Source of the DNA: Cladocopium goreaui
Lineage: Eukaryota; Sar; Dinophyceae; Suessiales; Symbiodiniaceae
Length of the DNA stretch: 64,000 bases
NCBI GenBank assembly: GCA_947184155.2
Contig: CAMXCT020001424.1
Location: 124,001-188,000 of the forward strand
Direction of reading: 5' to 3'
Below are positions 11,785 through 22,494 of the stretch, in pieces; the first letter of the stretch is position 1; each line of letters starts with the position of its first letter. The notes under the pieces were generated by a model. It was not told the DNA's origin, searched no databases, and saw only the letters and a list, made by a program, of their open reading frames with translations. Made by a program: the position numbers and the translations under genes.

Positions 11785-11904
11785 CTTGGTGGCTCATCCC
11801 ACTTAGTAAGTGGGTTATAACCCCAGTTATAAGTGGATTCACCCTACTTATCCCATTTATAACTGGGGTTATAACCCACTTACGAAGTGGGATGAGCCAC
11901 CAAG
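11785..11904. mobile_element. Family E hairpin, second copy
   Basis: The same hairpin as at 6496 with a slightly shorter loop and one arm mismatch (TACGAAGTGGG). A degraded relative lies near 17210-17280. Confidence 0.9.
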
Positions 11905-11940
11905 TACACTATCCTTATTTTTGCATTCTTCACTTTCCAC

Positions 11941-11985
11941 CCCACGGAGGTCGTCTTTCAGTTTTCCGGTCGAGACTGGCTCTGT
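11941..11985 (-). CDS. Exon, 15 codons
   Basis: Phase 0 to 0: TEPVSTGKLKDDLRG. The acceptor is GGATTCAG|ACA and the donor CGTGGG|GTGGAAA. It does not match the phase of the exon before it, so one small exon may be missing. Confidence 0.65.
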
Positions 11986-12013
11986 CTGAATCCTTGGCTG
12001 TTAGTTGACACAC

Positions 12014-12059
12014 CTTTTTTCGGCAAGCACTTCATCAGATTCCAGCATTTGAACCATAT
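12014..12059 (-). CDS. Exon, acidic
   Basis: Phase 1 to 2: MVQMLESDEVLAEK. The acceptor is CTCTATAAG|AT and the donor AAAAAG|GTGTGTC. Confidence 0.65.
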
Positions 12060-12185
12060 CTTATAGAGAAATTAGAAATCGACAATTACCTTCATTCAAT
12101 TTAGCATAGCTATTGAAAATGGCCATTTAGTTCGTTGATTTACCCATTAAGCATGGTGATTTTCCATAGTTATGTAAACGTTTAC

Positions 12186-12222
12186 CAGAGGGTAGGCAGG
12201 AATCCCAGCTTTTGGAGCTATC
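12186..12222 (-). CDS. Exon ending inside a family A element
   Basis: Phase 0 to 1: DSSKSWDSCLPS. The acceptor is CGCTTTCAG|GAT. The last nine bases, TACCCTCTG, are the element end, which donates G|GTAAACG. The following exon supplies AT, completing GAT, so phase holds. Confidence 0.7.
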
Positions 12223-12353
12223 CTGAAAGCGAAAAACATGGAATTTGGCCCCAAAAAGAGATGTCAATGTATAGTGATTAATGGTGATTAATGGTGGTGA
12301 TTAATGGCTAATAGTGAATTAATGGTTAAATAATGGTTAATATATAATGATTA

Positions 12354-12471
12354 TCTGGTTGGTGGTTTTTCGCCACCCCTCTGAAAAATGATGGAGTGAA
12401 AGTCAGTTGGGATGATGACATTCTCAACTGAATGGAAAAATAAAAGCCATGTTCCAAACCACCAATCAGAT
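12354..12471. mobile_element. Family B element
   Basis: CTGGTTGGTGGTTTTTCGCC to TTCCAAACCACCAATCAG; it includes a GCCACCCCTCTGAAAAATG inner box. Confidence 0.85.
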
Positions 12472-12488
12472 AGTGTATATAGATATGT

Positions 12489-12598
12489 ATCCTCTGGTAA
12501 ACTAACAGTTTGCTATAAAAAATCACCATTTCGAATAGGTAAATTAACGAACTAAATGGGGTATGTTCAATAGCAAACTGTTAAATTACCGGAGGGTA
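12489..12598. mobile_element. Family A element
   Basis: It begins directly after a family B copy. Left end TATCCTCTGGTAAAC; right end AAATTACCGGAGGGTA. Confidence 0.75.
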
Positions 12599-12676
12599 TA
12601 GGGGTTATCATCATCCCATGATGGGCTATCCCTAGAAATCAAGATCCACAGCCACTGAAGCCTTCTGAAGTGCTGC

Positions 12677-12746
12677 CCTGGTCGCTGTGGATCAGACTTC
12701 CAGGTCTTTTCCAAGCGGCGGTCGCTGCGTCTCTCTCAAGATTCTG
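12677..12746 (-). CDS. Exon, 3' end uncertain
   Basis: QNLERDAATAAWKRPGSLIH continues SDQGSTSEG in an open frame. The acceptor is TTGGTTCAG|CAG, phase 0, matching the acidic exon before it. No strong GT donor is present; CCAGG|GCAGCA (GC) is assumed here. Confidence 0.6.
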
Positions 12747-13044
12747 CTGAACCAAGCTGGGACTATGCTGAGTTTCTCACAGAAAACATCTCCAAAACAT
12801 GAAATTCCACCCAAACACTCAATCCTCAACTGCCACAAACAATCAAAAATCAAACATGTTAACAAATAATTTCCACCCCACATTCACATAATACCCTGAA
12901 AACGACGATCTACTTTCGAGAAGAAGGTAGTCTTCCAACATTTCCAAGCCCAAACAATGGCAGGGTCTATGTTAGTATAAATCACCTGGTTCCGCATCTT
13001 TTCCCGATTTTTTACAGATGGGGCCGACCCCAAAACCTCTAAAC

Positions 13045-13106
13045 GCTCTCTTCGTCATCTTCGTCATCTGCGACGTCGATCGCGGGAATCGTCCCGACCC
13101 CCCCGC
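13045..13106 (-). CDS. Exon: acidic tail, 20 codons
   Basis: Phase 1 to 0: GGVGTIPAIDVADDEDDEES. The acceptor is CAACGTCAG|GC and the donor GAGAGC|GTTTAG. Confidence 0.75.
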
Positions 13107-13501
13107 CTGACGTTGATGAACCATGGGATTATCGTGGGCTATATTTGTGGGTAAATCATGGTAAACCTACAAAAAACTATGGAAAATCACCATTTTTCAT
13201 GGGAAAATCCACTATTTCAATGGCCATTTTCAATAGCTATGTTAGTTCACCAGTGGGTAAATCATCATCATTCACTCACCTATGAAATATCTGGGCATAT
13301 CTGGGCAGCCACTCACCGGAAACAAAGGTATTCCAATGAGGTCACGACTTGAGGTCACTTTTTTTTTCAGCCAGATATCTGCTGCCAATTATCAATTGGG
13401 ATTTCACATGGAAATATGTCATGAAGCATGGGGAAATCGTCTAATTCTGGGGATATACCATCCCTCATCAAACATGACACTTAAAATTCCCCAAAATGGT
13501 C

Positions 13502-13626
13502 TGCTTGGTGGTTTTTCGCCACCCCTCTAAAAAAAAAATAGTCAATTGGGATTACTATTCCCAATAGATGGGATGATTATTCCCAAATATGATGGAAAAT
13601 AAAATTCATGTTCCAAACCGCCAACC
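13502..13626. mobile_element. Family B element
   Basis: TGCTTGGTGGTTTTTCGCCA to TTCCAAACCGCCAACCAGCC. Downstream, CAATGTAGTCCCATTATTCT is shared with the copy at 7483, so flanking sequence was co-duplicated or both sit in a larger repeat. Confidence 0.8.
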
Positions 13627-13765
13627 AGCCAATGTAGTCCCATTATTCTAATAATTCATAGTACTTTTGCTATAGTAAATAGTCCCATTATAGTTTATAG
13701 TCCCATTATAGCTTTACAGCTGGGAAACTAACCGAACTGGGATCCATTGCTATGTTGGGATTTAC

Positions 13766-13849
13766 CCCAGGGACCCAAGGTCAGGTCTCCACAGATGCCA
13801 AAAGATGTCGGCTTCCAGGGCAGTGAAATGATGTGTTCCCCCATAGCCT
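13766..13849 (-). CDS. Exon candidate starting at a family A acceptor
   Basis: Phase 2 to 2: GYGGTHHFTALEADIFWH, then LWRPDLGSL. The acceptor is the element end TTGACCAG|AGGCTA. It fits the phase of the cold-shock exon upstream. The donor is CTGGG|GTAAATCC. Confidence 0.5.
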
Positions 13850-14174
13850 CTGGTCAACGTTTACAAAAAAAAACCATGGAAAATCACAAGTTTTAATGGG
13901 AAAACTCGTTATACATGGGCCATTTTCAATAGCAAACTGTTAAATTACCAGAGGGATAATTTTCAACATGTCCAACTTTTCGAAGTCTTTTTGAGTGTTG
14001 CTGCACATGATTTTTAGCTGCTGATCATTCAATATACTGTGGCAAACCCAATGCAAAACCTCTCATTTGGGGGAATGTGTATTTTTAACCACCCATGTCT
14101 GACAACATTGGGCATGCTTTATGGTTTATCACCATGAAATGATTGGAGTTGTTAATCATCGTTCTAACTATAGA

Positions 14175-14279
14175 TACCCTCTGGTACACTGTTATCGCTA
14201 TGGAAAATGGCCCATTTACAGTTGATTTGCCTATTCAAAGTGGTGATCTTCAATAGTCATGTTAGTTTACCAGAGGGTA
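14175..14279. mobile_element. Family A element
   Basis: TACCCTCTGGTACACTGTTATC to AGTTTACCAGAGGGTA. Confidence 0.8.
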
Positions 14280-14440
14280 GTTGTTGTTTATAAAAATCTC
14301 ATAGTTGTCTGTTTTTGAAATAATAGTCACAAAACATCGCTGTGAATGAATATCCCAAACGCAGTTGCTAAAAGTCAGCTGGGAGAAACACTGTGTATGT
14401 CATATTCTACATAACCCCCATCCATTAAGGGCCCATCCAT

Positions 14441-14551
14441 TACCCTCTGGTAAACTAACATAGCCGCTATGGAAAATCACTATTTTTAATGGGTAAATCC
14501 ACTATTTCAATGGCAATTTTCAATAGCTTTTTGTTAGTTTACCAGAGGGTA
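14441..14551. mobile_element. Family A element
   Basis: Complete copy, TACCCTCTGGTAAACTAACA to TTGTTAGTTTACCAGAGGGTA. It lies just below the second cold-shock exon. Confidence 0.85.
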
Positions 14552-14587
14552 GGGGTTATTTTTTGGACTAACAACCACCTGGAAAAC

Positions 14588-14732
14588 CTCCAGATGAGTC
14601 CAGGCCTGCCACCGCCGCCGCCCGAGTTCCCGTTCTTCAGGACGATGTTTTTGGCTGCGGCTTTCCCCTTGGTCTCATCCAGCACTGCCTCGTAGGTACA
14701 CTCATCCCCGATAGCCAGGGCATCAAAACTAC
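14588..14732 (-). CDS. Exon: cold-shock domain, C-terminal half, and glycine tail
   Basis: It reads SFDALAIGDECTYEAVLDET, then KGKAAAKNIVLKNGNSGGGG. GDE followed by GKAAAKNI is the usual end of a CSD. The acceptor is TACCGAG|GT, or four bases later GTAG|T. The donor is GGAG|GTTTTCC; a GC donor GGCAG|GCCTGG at 14605 is an alternative in the same phase. The complete domain spans three exons and 1.5 kb. Confidence 0.85.
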
Positions 14733-15066
14733 CTCGGTAGCGATGGTTTTCAGGTGAAGTGCGGCACATTTTTTTGTGCTCGAAGTCAAGGTGAAACAAC
14801 AACAAGAGCAAGAACAAGAGCAACACCTAGAGCAACATCTACAGCAACAGCAACACGACTAGGTTAAGGCAAATATGATAAATATGTGAAAGAAATCGTA
14901 GCTCAGGGATGCCCATGGATTCTGACAGTCATTGAAAATCCATGATATGGTGATGTTGCTAACAATGGCAAAACAAACGTAATGGTGGCAGTACAAATAC
15001 ATTCTTTCTACAAGCCAAGCTCTGTCTCCAAGCAGCCCGTGCTTGTCATATGTTACCATCATATGT

Positions 15067-15182
15067 TACCCTCTGGTAAACTAACAGTTTGCGATTGAAA
15101 ATGGTGATTTAGTTCGTTGATTTACCCATTAATAGCATGGTGGATCTTTCCATAGTTTTTTGTAACAAATTACCAGAGGGTA
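15067..15182. mobile_element. Family A element
   Basis: Complete copy in the intron between the two cold-shock exons, TACCCTCTGGTAAAC to ATTACCAGAGGGTA. Confidence 0.85.
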
Positions 15183-15392
15183 CCATCAATGGGAAGGATG
15201 ACAGCCCATATATGAAATGGAAAATAATTACAGTAATCCAGTCATGTTTGAAACCATCCAGCTGCTGTTACCATCATATGTTACCATCCACTTAACTATG
15301 GAAAATCACCATTTATAATAGGTAAATCAACTAAGACTATAAATGATCCATTTTCAAGTTCGCAAACTGTAACAGTCATTACCAGAGGGTAC

Positions 15393-15501
15393 CATCCACC
15401 CAGCTGCTGTTCTTGAGAGCAGATTTGTGGAAGAAGAGGTCTTTGTCATCCACCTTCCCCGAGTGAGGCCGAATGAAGCCGATACCCGCAGGCTTCAGCT
15501 C
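15393..15501 (-). CDS. Exon: cold-shock domain, RNP1 and RNP2
   Basis: It encodes ELKPAGIGFIRPHSG, then KVDDKDLFFHKSALKNSSWV. GIGFI corresponds to the RNP1 strand and DLFFHKSAL to RNP2 of cold-shock (CSD) nucleic-acid-binding domains. The acceptor is GTCGTAG|GAG. Two ends fit: GGATG|GTACCC (phase 1), or ten bases later the family A donor CCTCTG|GTAATG (phase 2, exon from 15383). Each finds a matching acceptor in the next exon. Confidence 0.85.
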
Positions 15502-15574
15502 CTACGACGACCGACACGACCAGTCCACGATGGGAGATGTGAAATTTGAACTCCATGACCCGGCCTGGTAAACC

Positions 15575-15678
15575 TACCCTCTGGTAATTTAACATAGCTA
15601 TTGAACATGGCAACTTATAGTGAATTTTCCCATTAAAAATTGTGATTTTCCATAGTTATGTTAGTTTACCAGAGGGTA
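15575..15678. mobile_element. Family A element beside a CCGGCC end
   Basis: A complete copy preceded by a solitary ACCCGGCCTGGTAAACC end (15558-15574), so two ends lie head to tail. Confidence 0.8.
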
Positions 15679-15890
15679 CAAAAAAAAGATGGAAAATCAT
15701 CATTTTTGATGGGTAAATCAACGAACTAAATCACCATTTTATCAAATATTCTCTGGGAGATTTGGAAGAAAATGATGGTTTGATATCCATGAAAATATCC
15801 ATGAAAATATCCATGAAAATATCCATTAATCATGTTTAATGATGGTTGACAATGGTTGATAATGGCTGATTGTTTGGGACGAATATGACT

Positions 15891-16018
15891 TACCCTCTGG
15901 TAATGACTGTTACAGTTTGCGAACTTGAAAATGGATCATGAAAACAATTGATTTACCTATTACAAATGGTGATGTTCATTGATTTTCCAGTTCGCAAACT
16001 GTTAGTTTACCAATGGGT
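15891..16018. mobile_element. Family A element providing an exon donor
   Basis: The left end TACCCTCTGGTAATGACTG is intact. The right end is drifted to GTTTACCAATGGGT, whose complement gives the donor CATTG|GTAAAC of the exon at 16011. Confidence 0.8.
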
Positions 16019-16101
16019 TTTCTGGTGGCATTTCTGTTGGCTCAAGCCAGGCATCATTTTGGGTGATTAGATCCCATCGGCTGCGAGAAAACGCAGCAAA
16101 C
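16011..16101 (-). CDS. Exon ending inside a family A element
   Basis: Phase 2 to 0, 30 codons: FAAFSRSRWDLITQNDAW, then LEPTEMPPENPL. The acceptor is GGGCTCAG|G. The frame stops exactly at the element end AACCCATTG|GTAAAC, and the next exon resumes in phase 0. This is one of the cleanest cases of an element supplying a donor. Confidence 0.8.
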
Positions 16102-16423
16102 CTGAGCCCTTGCAGACCCTCCATATCCATGTTTTGTCGCTTCATGTTAGAAATGGTTTAGATGTTTATTTAAGATGCAGAGTTTGGATTCAAGTGTTTA
16201 GATGTTTAGATATTGACGTGTTTGGATTCAAATGTTTAGATGCTTAGATATTGACGTGTTTGGATGTAAGATACCAGTTCCGGTCTACAAATCAGCCATT
16301 ACATTCATGAGCTAGGAAAGCAGAACCTTGAAATCCGGAAAAAAAACATCTCATTTGATCTTAATTCGCATTATTTTAAGTCCTGGTTTCTGTCTTGTTT
16401 TTTTTGGCTCTGACACACTTGAC

Positions 16424-16497
16424 CTGCCCCCAATCGAAGCCTGGATGATGCCTATGGTGCCCCATTCGGGCAGGGGCTTGCCAAGCTTTTCGTCCGC
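16424..16497 (-). CDS. Exon before the cold-shock-type domain
   Basis: Phase 0 to 2: ADEKLGKPLPEWGTIGIIQA, then SIGG. The acceptor is CAACTCAG|GCG and the donor GGCAG|GTCAAGTG. GTIGIIQ resembles the first strand of an OB/cold-shock fold. Confidence 0.8.
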
Positions 16498-16599
16498 CTG
16501 AGTTGAGGAGGGGCTTGGATTAGTTGGGACTACCCCAAAGATGGGATAAGATGGGATATAATATAGATTTATAATTTATAATAATATATATATATATAA

Positions 16600-19150
16600 T
16601 ATATATAATAGTGGGATAGTGGGAAATGTGATATATGACTTAACCAACTAATATGATTTTGGATGATTTTGGGATATTGTTGTGCATGTCCAGAAATGAG
16701 GGTCGGACTAACGCTCCAATTCTGGCCACATTCTTTGGGAAAATGATGATCAACCAGTGAATGGAATCTCTCTCTCTCTCTCTCGCACCAGTAGATGGAA
16801 CGTGGTATCCTATTTTCTGCCAAACCCACTTGCACAACTTACTCTTTTTGGATGCAGGGTGTGAGTTTTTCTCCCATGATCAAAAACTGTGGTTCTGGAG
16901 TATGTCGGCAAGTTGTATCCCCTTTTTTTACTAAGGAACATGTCTATTTTGATTCTCTTTATCAGTGAGCTTGGTTCAAAATCTCTTTGCAAACAAAGAA
17001 GCAAAAAAGTACCATCCCCCTAAGATTCATACCCCCTCAAGAAGCCGTGTGGTTCTTGTATTGGATCTGTTGATTTTATTGTCCAAAAAATGAAGTTGTT
17101 AAATTTGACATACTATAGGGAAAGGGAGTGGCACGGACGCCAACATCCCAGGATATCCCAGGTATTATCACCAACATCCACAGCATGGCCGTTATAACAC
17201 CAATGCTCAACCATAAATAGTAAGTGGGTTATAACGGCCATACCTGTTGCCATGTGAGCCTACTCATCACTGGGGTTAGAGTTAACTCACAATTCCTGGG
17301 AGCCAAGTAGTCCAAGAATAACCATCAATTAAAAGTGTGTAAATGGGCAATGCATCATCAACAGGAACCATCAATTAACAGTTTGTATAACCATCAATCA
17401 CCATTAATCAACCATTTTCATAGGTAAATCATCTATAAATCATTAATCAACCATTTTTCATAGGTATTTTTGTTTATAAATTGGCAGTTTATCATACATA
17501 TACCCACACGATATCCCCATTGTACTACCATTTTTGTTGGTTAAGTCGCCAATTTTCAAAGGTGGCCATTGACCCTCTTGAAGAGTTGGACGTAGCCTAT
17601 ATATGGATATTCATATCTGATATATAAGATATATATATACACCCTCCGGTAAACGTTTACAGTTTGCCAAGTGGAAAATCACCATCTAACTAATAGGTAA
17701 ATCAACGAATCAGATTTTTTTTAGCTAGGTAAATCATTGGGGGTTTCCCTGGTGGTATTATGGGGATATCTGATGATTTTTTTACCATTTAAGAATCCCC
17801 ATAATAATGATCACCAATATATTTGATAACATATTTTTACCATTGACCATTATTTTGATATGATTTTGATTTTTCTTAATGATCAATGGCCCATTTATTG
17901 ATGATTTGCCAATCTAAACAACTAGATGATACCCAGAAAATGAACCGTTCAACCCTGCCAGATAGGTTGCCAGATGAGCTTCCACTCAAGGTCCAACTGT
18001 CAACCGGTTAATTTACCAGAGGGTATATCCAAAAGGTTTCTTAAACTAGGGGTACCATGATTTTCATCTTTTTAAGAGGATTTCCCATGATGAACCTTCG
18101 ATTGGGGTACCACCATTTTATGAAACCATCATGCAACCGTTATTATCACTATAATAAGCATATAATGTTCATAATGATATCCATGTAGGATTCAAATTTA
18201 AGAGGGTTTGAATTATGAACCATTAGGAAAGATTGCCGAAAGATTGAACTATATCCATATATGGTTCATAATAATGCAAATCCTCTGAAAAACATATCCA
18301 TATATGGGTATTCATATCTGATATATAAGATATAGATATATATATATATACCCTCCGGTAAACTAACATAGCAATGGAAAATCACCATCTAACTAATAGG
18401 TAAATCAACGAACTCAATGGGCCATGGCTTCAATAGCAAACTGTTAAATTACCAGAAGGTAATCTTTTGGTATAATGTGGTTAAAACAATGCCATTTTTA
18501 CCACCCATGACTGGGAATGGTTCTAAAACCACCTGTAAAGTTAATACCCATATATATAATTATATAATGATATCCCATATCCTATATTGATATATATATA
18601 TATATATGAGCGATTGTGAAAACCCTAGGTTCACGGAAAGGACATCCACAAATTTGGGAAGGTCCCATCGCTTACCACACGTTTGTACAATAATGATATA
18701 TGGTAAACTTGGGGGGTATCGCTTGCAGGAAACTGCTGCATTTATATATATATATGTGATGAACTATGAATAATATGCGATATTTGGGTATCGCTAATGT
18801 GGATATTAAAGAAATATGATGACATAACCTTGAAAAGGGGTATCGCTAATTTGGGAAGGTCCCATCGCTTACCTCGTGTTTTTAACAATTTCCATCAATT
18901 TCCATAAACCAATGTCCGTCGAATACATATTTAGTATTGCCGGGGTTTTTACGGTTGCTCATATATTGATATAAACATTAAACTAGAATGATATGGTGGT
19001 TTACAACATTAAACATTAATATTGAGATAATGATATTCATATATGGGTGTTCATAACTTATATATATATATAAAACACATAAATAACTAAATATATATAT
19101 ATATATATTGAGATAATGATATCCATATATTGGAAACCACCATCTCCTTT
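16600..19150. other. Intron-like stretch with AT microsatellites
   Basis: No exon with credible signals was found. It contains family A copies near 17640-18022 (stretched) and 18349-18462, a degenerate family E relative near 17210-17280, a (GA)n run at 16767-16785 and several (AT)n tracts. Two stretches near 18650 and 18850 share GGGAAGGTCCCATCGCTTAC. Confidence 0.5.
18349..18462. mobile_element. Family A element
   Basis: TACCCTCCGGTAAACTAACA to AAATTACCAGAAGGTA. Confidence 0.75.
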
Positions 19151-19171
19151 TTGTCGCTTGCCAACTGGCAC

Positions 19172-19249
19172 CTTCTCGCGACCGTCTCTTCCATCTCGAC
19201 CATCGCGGCCCCTCCGGGACCTACTGCGACTCTCCTGGCGCTTCCACGT
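19172..19249 (-). CDS. Exon: RS/RD repeat, 26 codons
   Basis: Phase 0 to 0: TWKRQESRSRSRRGRDGR, then DGRDGREK. GRD is repeated three times. The acceptor is CCGGAAAG|ACG and the donor GAGAAG|GTGCCAG. The frame is open upstream (SLLLSPGRGPAGK), so the acceptor may lie further out. It joins in phase to both neighbours. Confidence 0.65.
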
Positions 19250-19599
19250 CTTTCCGGCGGGGCCACGGCCAGGGGAGAGCAGGAGGGAGTCACCACCAAT
19301 TTTGGATGGTTGAAACATGTTGAAACCCTATAGATAATGGGATAAACCATCTATCAACTAGGGAATAATGATAGTTAATATAGTAATAATGGTAAATAAA
19401 AATGAATGATAGTAATGGTTGAAACCCCATCAATAATGGGATAAACATGGGATAAACCATCTACTGTATCTTAACTGGTGGATTTCGCAACCATCCACAG
19501 TATGAAGATGACGGATGATGAATGATGATAAGAGATGATGAATGATGAATGAGGCTGTTGATGCACAAAAATGTAGAATGAGTGATAATGAAGTTACTA

Positions 19600-19652
19600 G
19601 CATCATCATCATCATCATCATCACCATCATCACCATCATCACCATCATCACA
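19600..19652. repeat. (CAT)n/(CACCAT)n microsatellite
   Basis: There is an uninterrupted CATCATCATC run followed by CACCATCAT units. It yields false methionine- or isoleucine-rich open frames on both strands. Confidence 0.9.
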
Positions 19653-19798
19653 TTTTTTCATATTTTTCCATATTATTATATGTCATTATATGTCATTATA
19701 TGTCATGATATCAGACGTGCATCTGTATATATATATATATCAATGCCGTCTATTCAGATGACTAGGACGACCCGATGAGGAACTTTTACACACAGAAG

Positions 19799-19942
19799 TC
19801 ACTGGCCATCTCAGGAACCTAAATTGGAGGTACCTACCATATATAAGGCCTATGTAAGGGCTATGTAAGGGAATATCCCCAGGAAATATGGCCTTATATG
19901 GTACAGTACCTCCATTTTAGGATCCTGAAATTCCCATTGAAG
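19799..19942. mobile_element. Family C palindrome
   Basis: TCACTGGCCATCTCAGGAAC to GGATCCTGAAATTCCCATTG. Confidence 0.8.
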
Positions 19943-20066
19943 AAGCCTTTGCACACAAACGCTTTTACATACAGAAGTTTTTACACAGAGAAGTCTTTAC
20001 ACAGAGGAGCTTTTACACAGAGAATGATGATGTTTGCCCAAAATAGGGCCTAAAATCCAGTTTAGG

Positions 20067-20176
20067 TACCATCTGGTTATTTAACATAGCCATGGAAAAT
20101 CACCATTTTTAATAGGTAAACCATCTATTTCTATGGGCCATCTATACCATGGCTATGTTAGTCATAACCAGAGGGT
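20067..20176. mobile_element. Family A element, GGTTAT subtype
   Basis: Left ACCATCTGGTTATTTAACATA, right GTTAGTCATAACCAGAGGGT. The donor-like GTAAAC is replaced by GTTATT. The copies at 23677, 39813 and 46621 share this. Confidence 0.75.
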
Positions 20177-20211
20177 GCCTGACATGGCCATTGAATTGGC
20201 GATTCGAAAAC

Positions 20212-20315
20212 CCACAGCTCTCCACAGATCTCAGTCCACGCCTTCCGTGACTTCCGTGGAGGGGAACGTCGACGAGAGTCTGACCTGCCAAGTCGCTTCA
20301 ACCACGTCCAGTTTT
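20212..20315 (-). CDS. Exon: RS-rich
   Basis: It ends in phase 0 at CTGTGG|GTTTTCG. NWTWLKRLGR is followed by SDSRRRSPPRKSRKAWTE and ICGELW. The acceptor is either TTTCTTCAG|AA (20315) or CTTGGCAG|G (20284). SRRRSPPRKSRK resembles the RS domains of splicing regulators. Confidence 0.65.
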
Positions 20316-21052
20316 CTGAAGAAACGGCAAGAAAATCCTGGAAAACAGATTTACAAATTGTGGGTTTAATTAGTTTAATTGATGTGCTTTCTGGATTTTG
20401 TGATAGGTGATCGTGTATTTCTAGAATCACCATCAAATAGGATAAATAGGATATCACGATATCAGCATCATCAGCCTGTAAAGGTTGACCTATGCAGGTG
20501 AACTAGCTCATCCATCACAAAGCCGCGAACTGCGGTCCGAAATTTCTGGATTGGTTAAAGGGAACAACTTCACCGGAAACCATGGTTTTTACTATCAAAT
20601 CAATCAAATCTAAGGGTTTCCGGTTAAAAATGTTCCCATCCAATTCTATGATACTAAGCCCAAAAAGGATAGAACAGACATGATCCAGAAAAGTAGCAAT
20701 GATTTTCATGGGCATTTTTTCAGGGGGGTTATCGGTACACCCCGGTGGTCAAAGATGGCACTGGAAAATCGCCTATGTAAGGCCCATAGATGATTTTGCC
20801 AGCTATAAACCTCCAGAAATTCCACTTCTGGGTAGTCGGTTTATTGGGCACCCCAATGAAATTAGATGGTATTTATTTATACTAAACATATCTAAACAAA
20901 AAGATCTGTGGCCCCCTAGGGCTTAAATACTCATCCCCATCTGTTCTGGGGGTTATCAAAAACCGCCAAAATCATTGCCGCAATTGCCAATCTTCGATAC
21001 CCTGCAAAATATTAAAATCTTAGCTGGTTAGGAGATGTTAGGAGATATTCCT

Positions 21053-21163
21053 AATGTGGGTAAAACAATGTCATAAACCATCCCCCAGTCATCACCATTT
21101 TTATAGGTGGTATAAACCATGCATTCCGAAATGGGTGGTTTATGACATTGTTTTAACCACATT
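21053..21163. mobile_element. Family D element
   Basis: AATGTGGGTAAAACAATGTC to GACATTGTTTTAACCACATT, with an inner CCCAGTCATCACC box. Confidence 0.85.
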
Positions 21164-21335
21164 ATACCAACAGATTAAAGGACGAAATGACGAGTTCAGG
21201 TCCACTCGAACAGCTATTGCTGTTAGGATAGGGAAAAAAATGAAAAAAATGGCCACAGCTGGTGCCACGATGAAAGGATTGAACTACCTATCCAGTTGGT
21301 TGACTTAGAACTCCCATCATTCGGCACCGCGGCAC

Positions 21336-21433
21336 CTCGAGGGCGAGCGTCTTCGCGGCATCAAATTCGGCGCTGGCGCCGCCCCGCGGCCGAGTGCCCG
21401 TTGAACGCCGCGCGAGGCCGGCCCCGTTTTGAG
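21336..21433 (-). CDS. Very GC-rich exon, 32 codons
   Basis: Phase 1 to 0: QNGAGLARRSTGTRPRGG, then ASAEFDAAKTLALE. The acceptor is CACCGCAG|CT and the donor CTCGAG|GTGCCG. It is one of the most GC-rich short stretches in the window. Another frame ends RRRSPSRCRG, so the frame is likely but not certain. Confidence 0.5.
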
Positions 21434-21673
21434 CTGCGGTGGTCAAACGTGGTCAAACGTGGAGTGGACACGTCTGGGAAAAGTGACGGGAATCCACCGG
21501 TTTTCCCATGGAAATACAGATGCCATAGGATTTTCCACGATCAACATGGGGTGGTTCCTGTGAAATTGCCTCATCCCAGTTGCAAAATTGAGTGGTGGAT
21601 AGTGGTGGCATGGCCCACATCCCCCAGCTATAAAATTACAGTAACTATTGAGGATATCCTCTTCATAGACCAC

Positions 21674-21793
21674 CAGGCTGTTTTGGGCGACTGTTCAACG
21701 GATTTGTCGAGGCCTCGATAGACAAAAGGGGGATCAGTCGCTAGGACCGCTAGGATCCATACGTCCGAAAGACCCTCCGGTAGTGAAACCAAG
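21674..21793 (-). CDS. Exon candidate, 39 codons
   Basis: Phase 2 to 2: LVSLPEGLSDVWILAVLAT, DPPFVYRGLDKSVEQSPKTA. The acceptor is TGTCCGTAG|C after a run of T, and the donor GCCTG|GTGGTC. It would follow the candidate start exon at 22495 in phase. Confidence 0.45.
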
Positions 21794-22494
21794 CTACGGA
21801 CATGGCCAAAAAAAAAATCAGCATAAACCAAAATGTGGATTACTATGGTTTTTCAGCAGAAAATATGATTAGTTACCCAAATAAATGGTGGATTACCTAT
21901 GAAAAATGATGATTTCGCATAGAAACTCGCAAAGTCACCAGAGGGTATGGAAAAAATGATGAGGTGGTCCACAAAAAAAAAATCTGCATGTTCAATGCGT
22001 CACCGTGACTGTCATCAAAATAGCAGGGGTCTGATGGAGGTGAATCCCTTAAATGTGGTAATTCAGGATGAGATATACCATCTGGTAACCTTATTTACCT
22101 TATGAAACAGGCTGGTGAAATCTTGGAATTTAGCCTCTGGTAAACGTTTGCAGTTTGCTATTGCATCCATGGCCATAGAAAGTTAGTTCGTTGATTTTCC
22201 CAGCAAAATAGCATGGTGATTTAACCCATGGTTTTTTGTAGGTTTGCTTCAAAGGGTAAATCATAACAGGGGATGAACATAGCTGGGGCTTATGGATGTT
22301 CATCCCCCAATGGCTATTTTGACTCATATTGGGTGAGACATAATCCTATTGTGACCAAAAAAACACTATGAGCTGGGTAATAGTGGGTAATAATAGGATC
22401 ATTTTTGTAACAATAGGATTAGGATGATTTCCAGCTGGGTAAAAAATCATCCGTTTGCATATCTCATTTTAGCTGGGTAATTGGGGCAATAGAC

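Noticed and set aside
19430-19661. D- or M-rich open frames
   Set aside because: They are products of the (CAT)n microsatellite on both strands.
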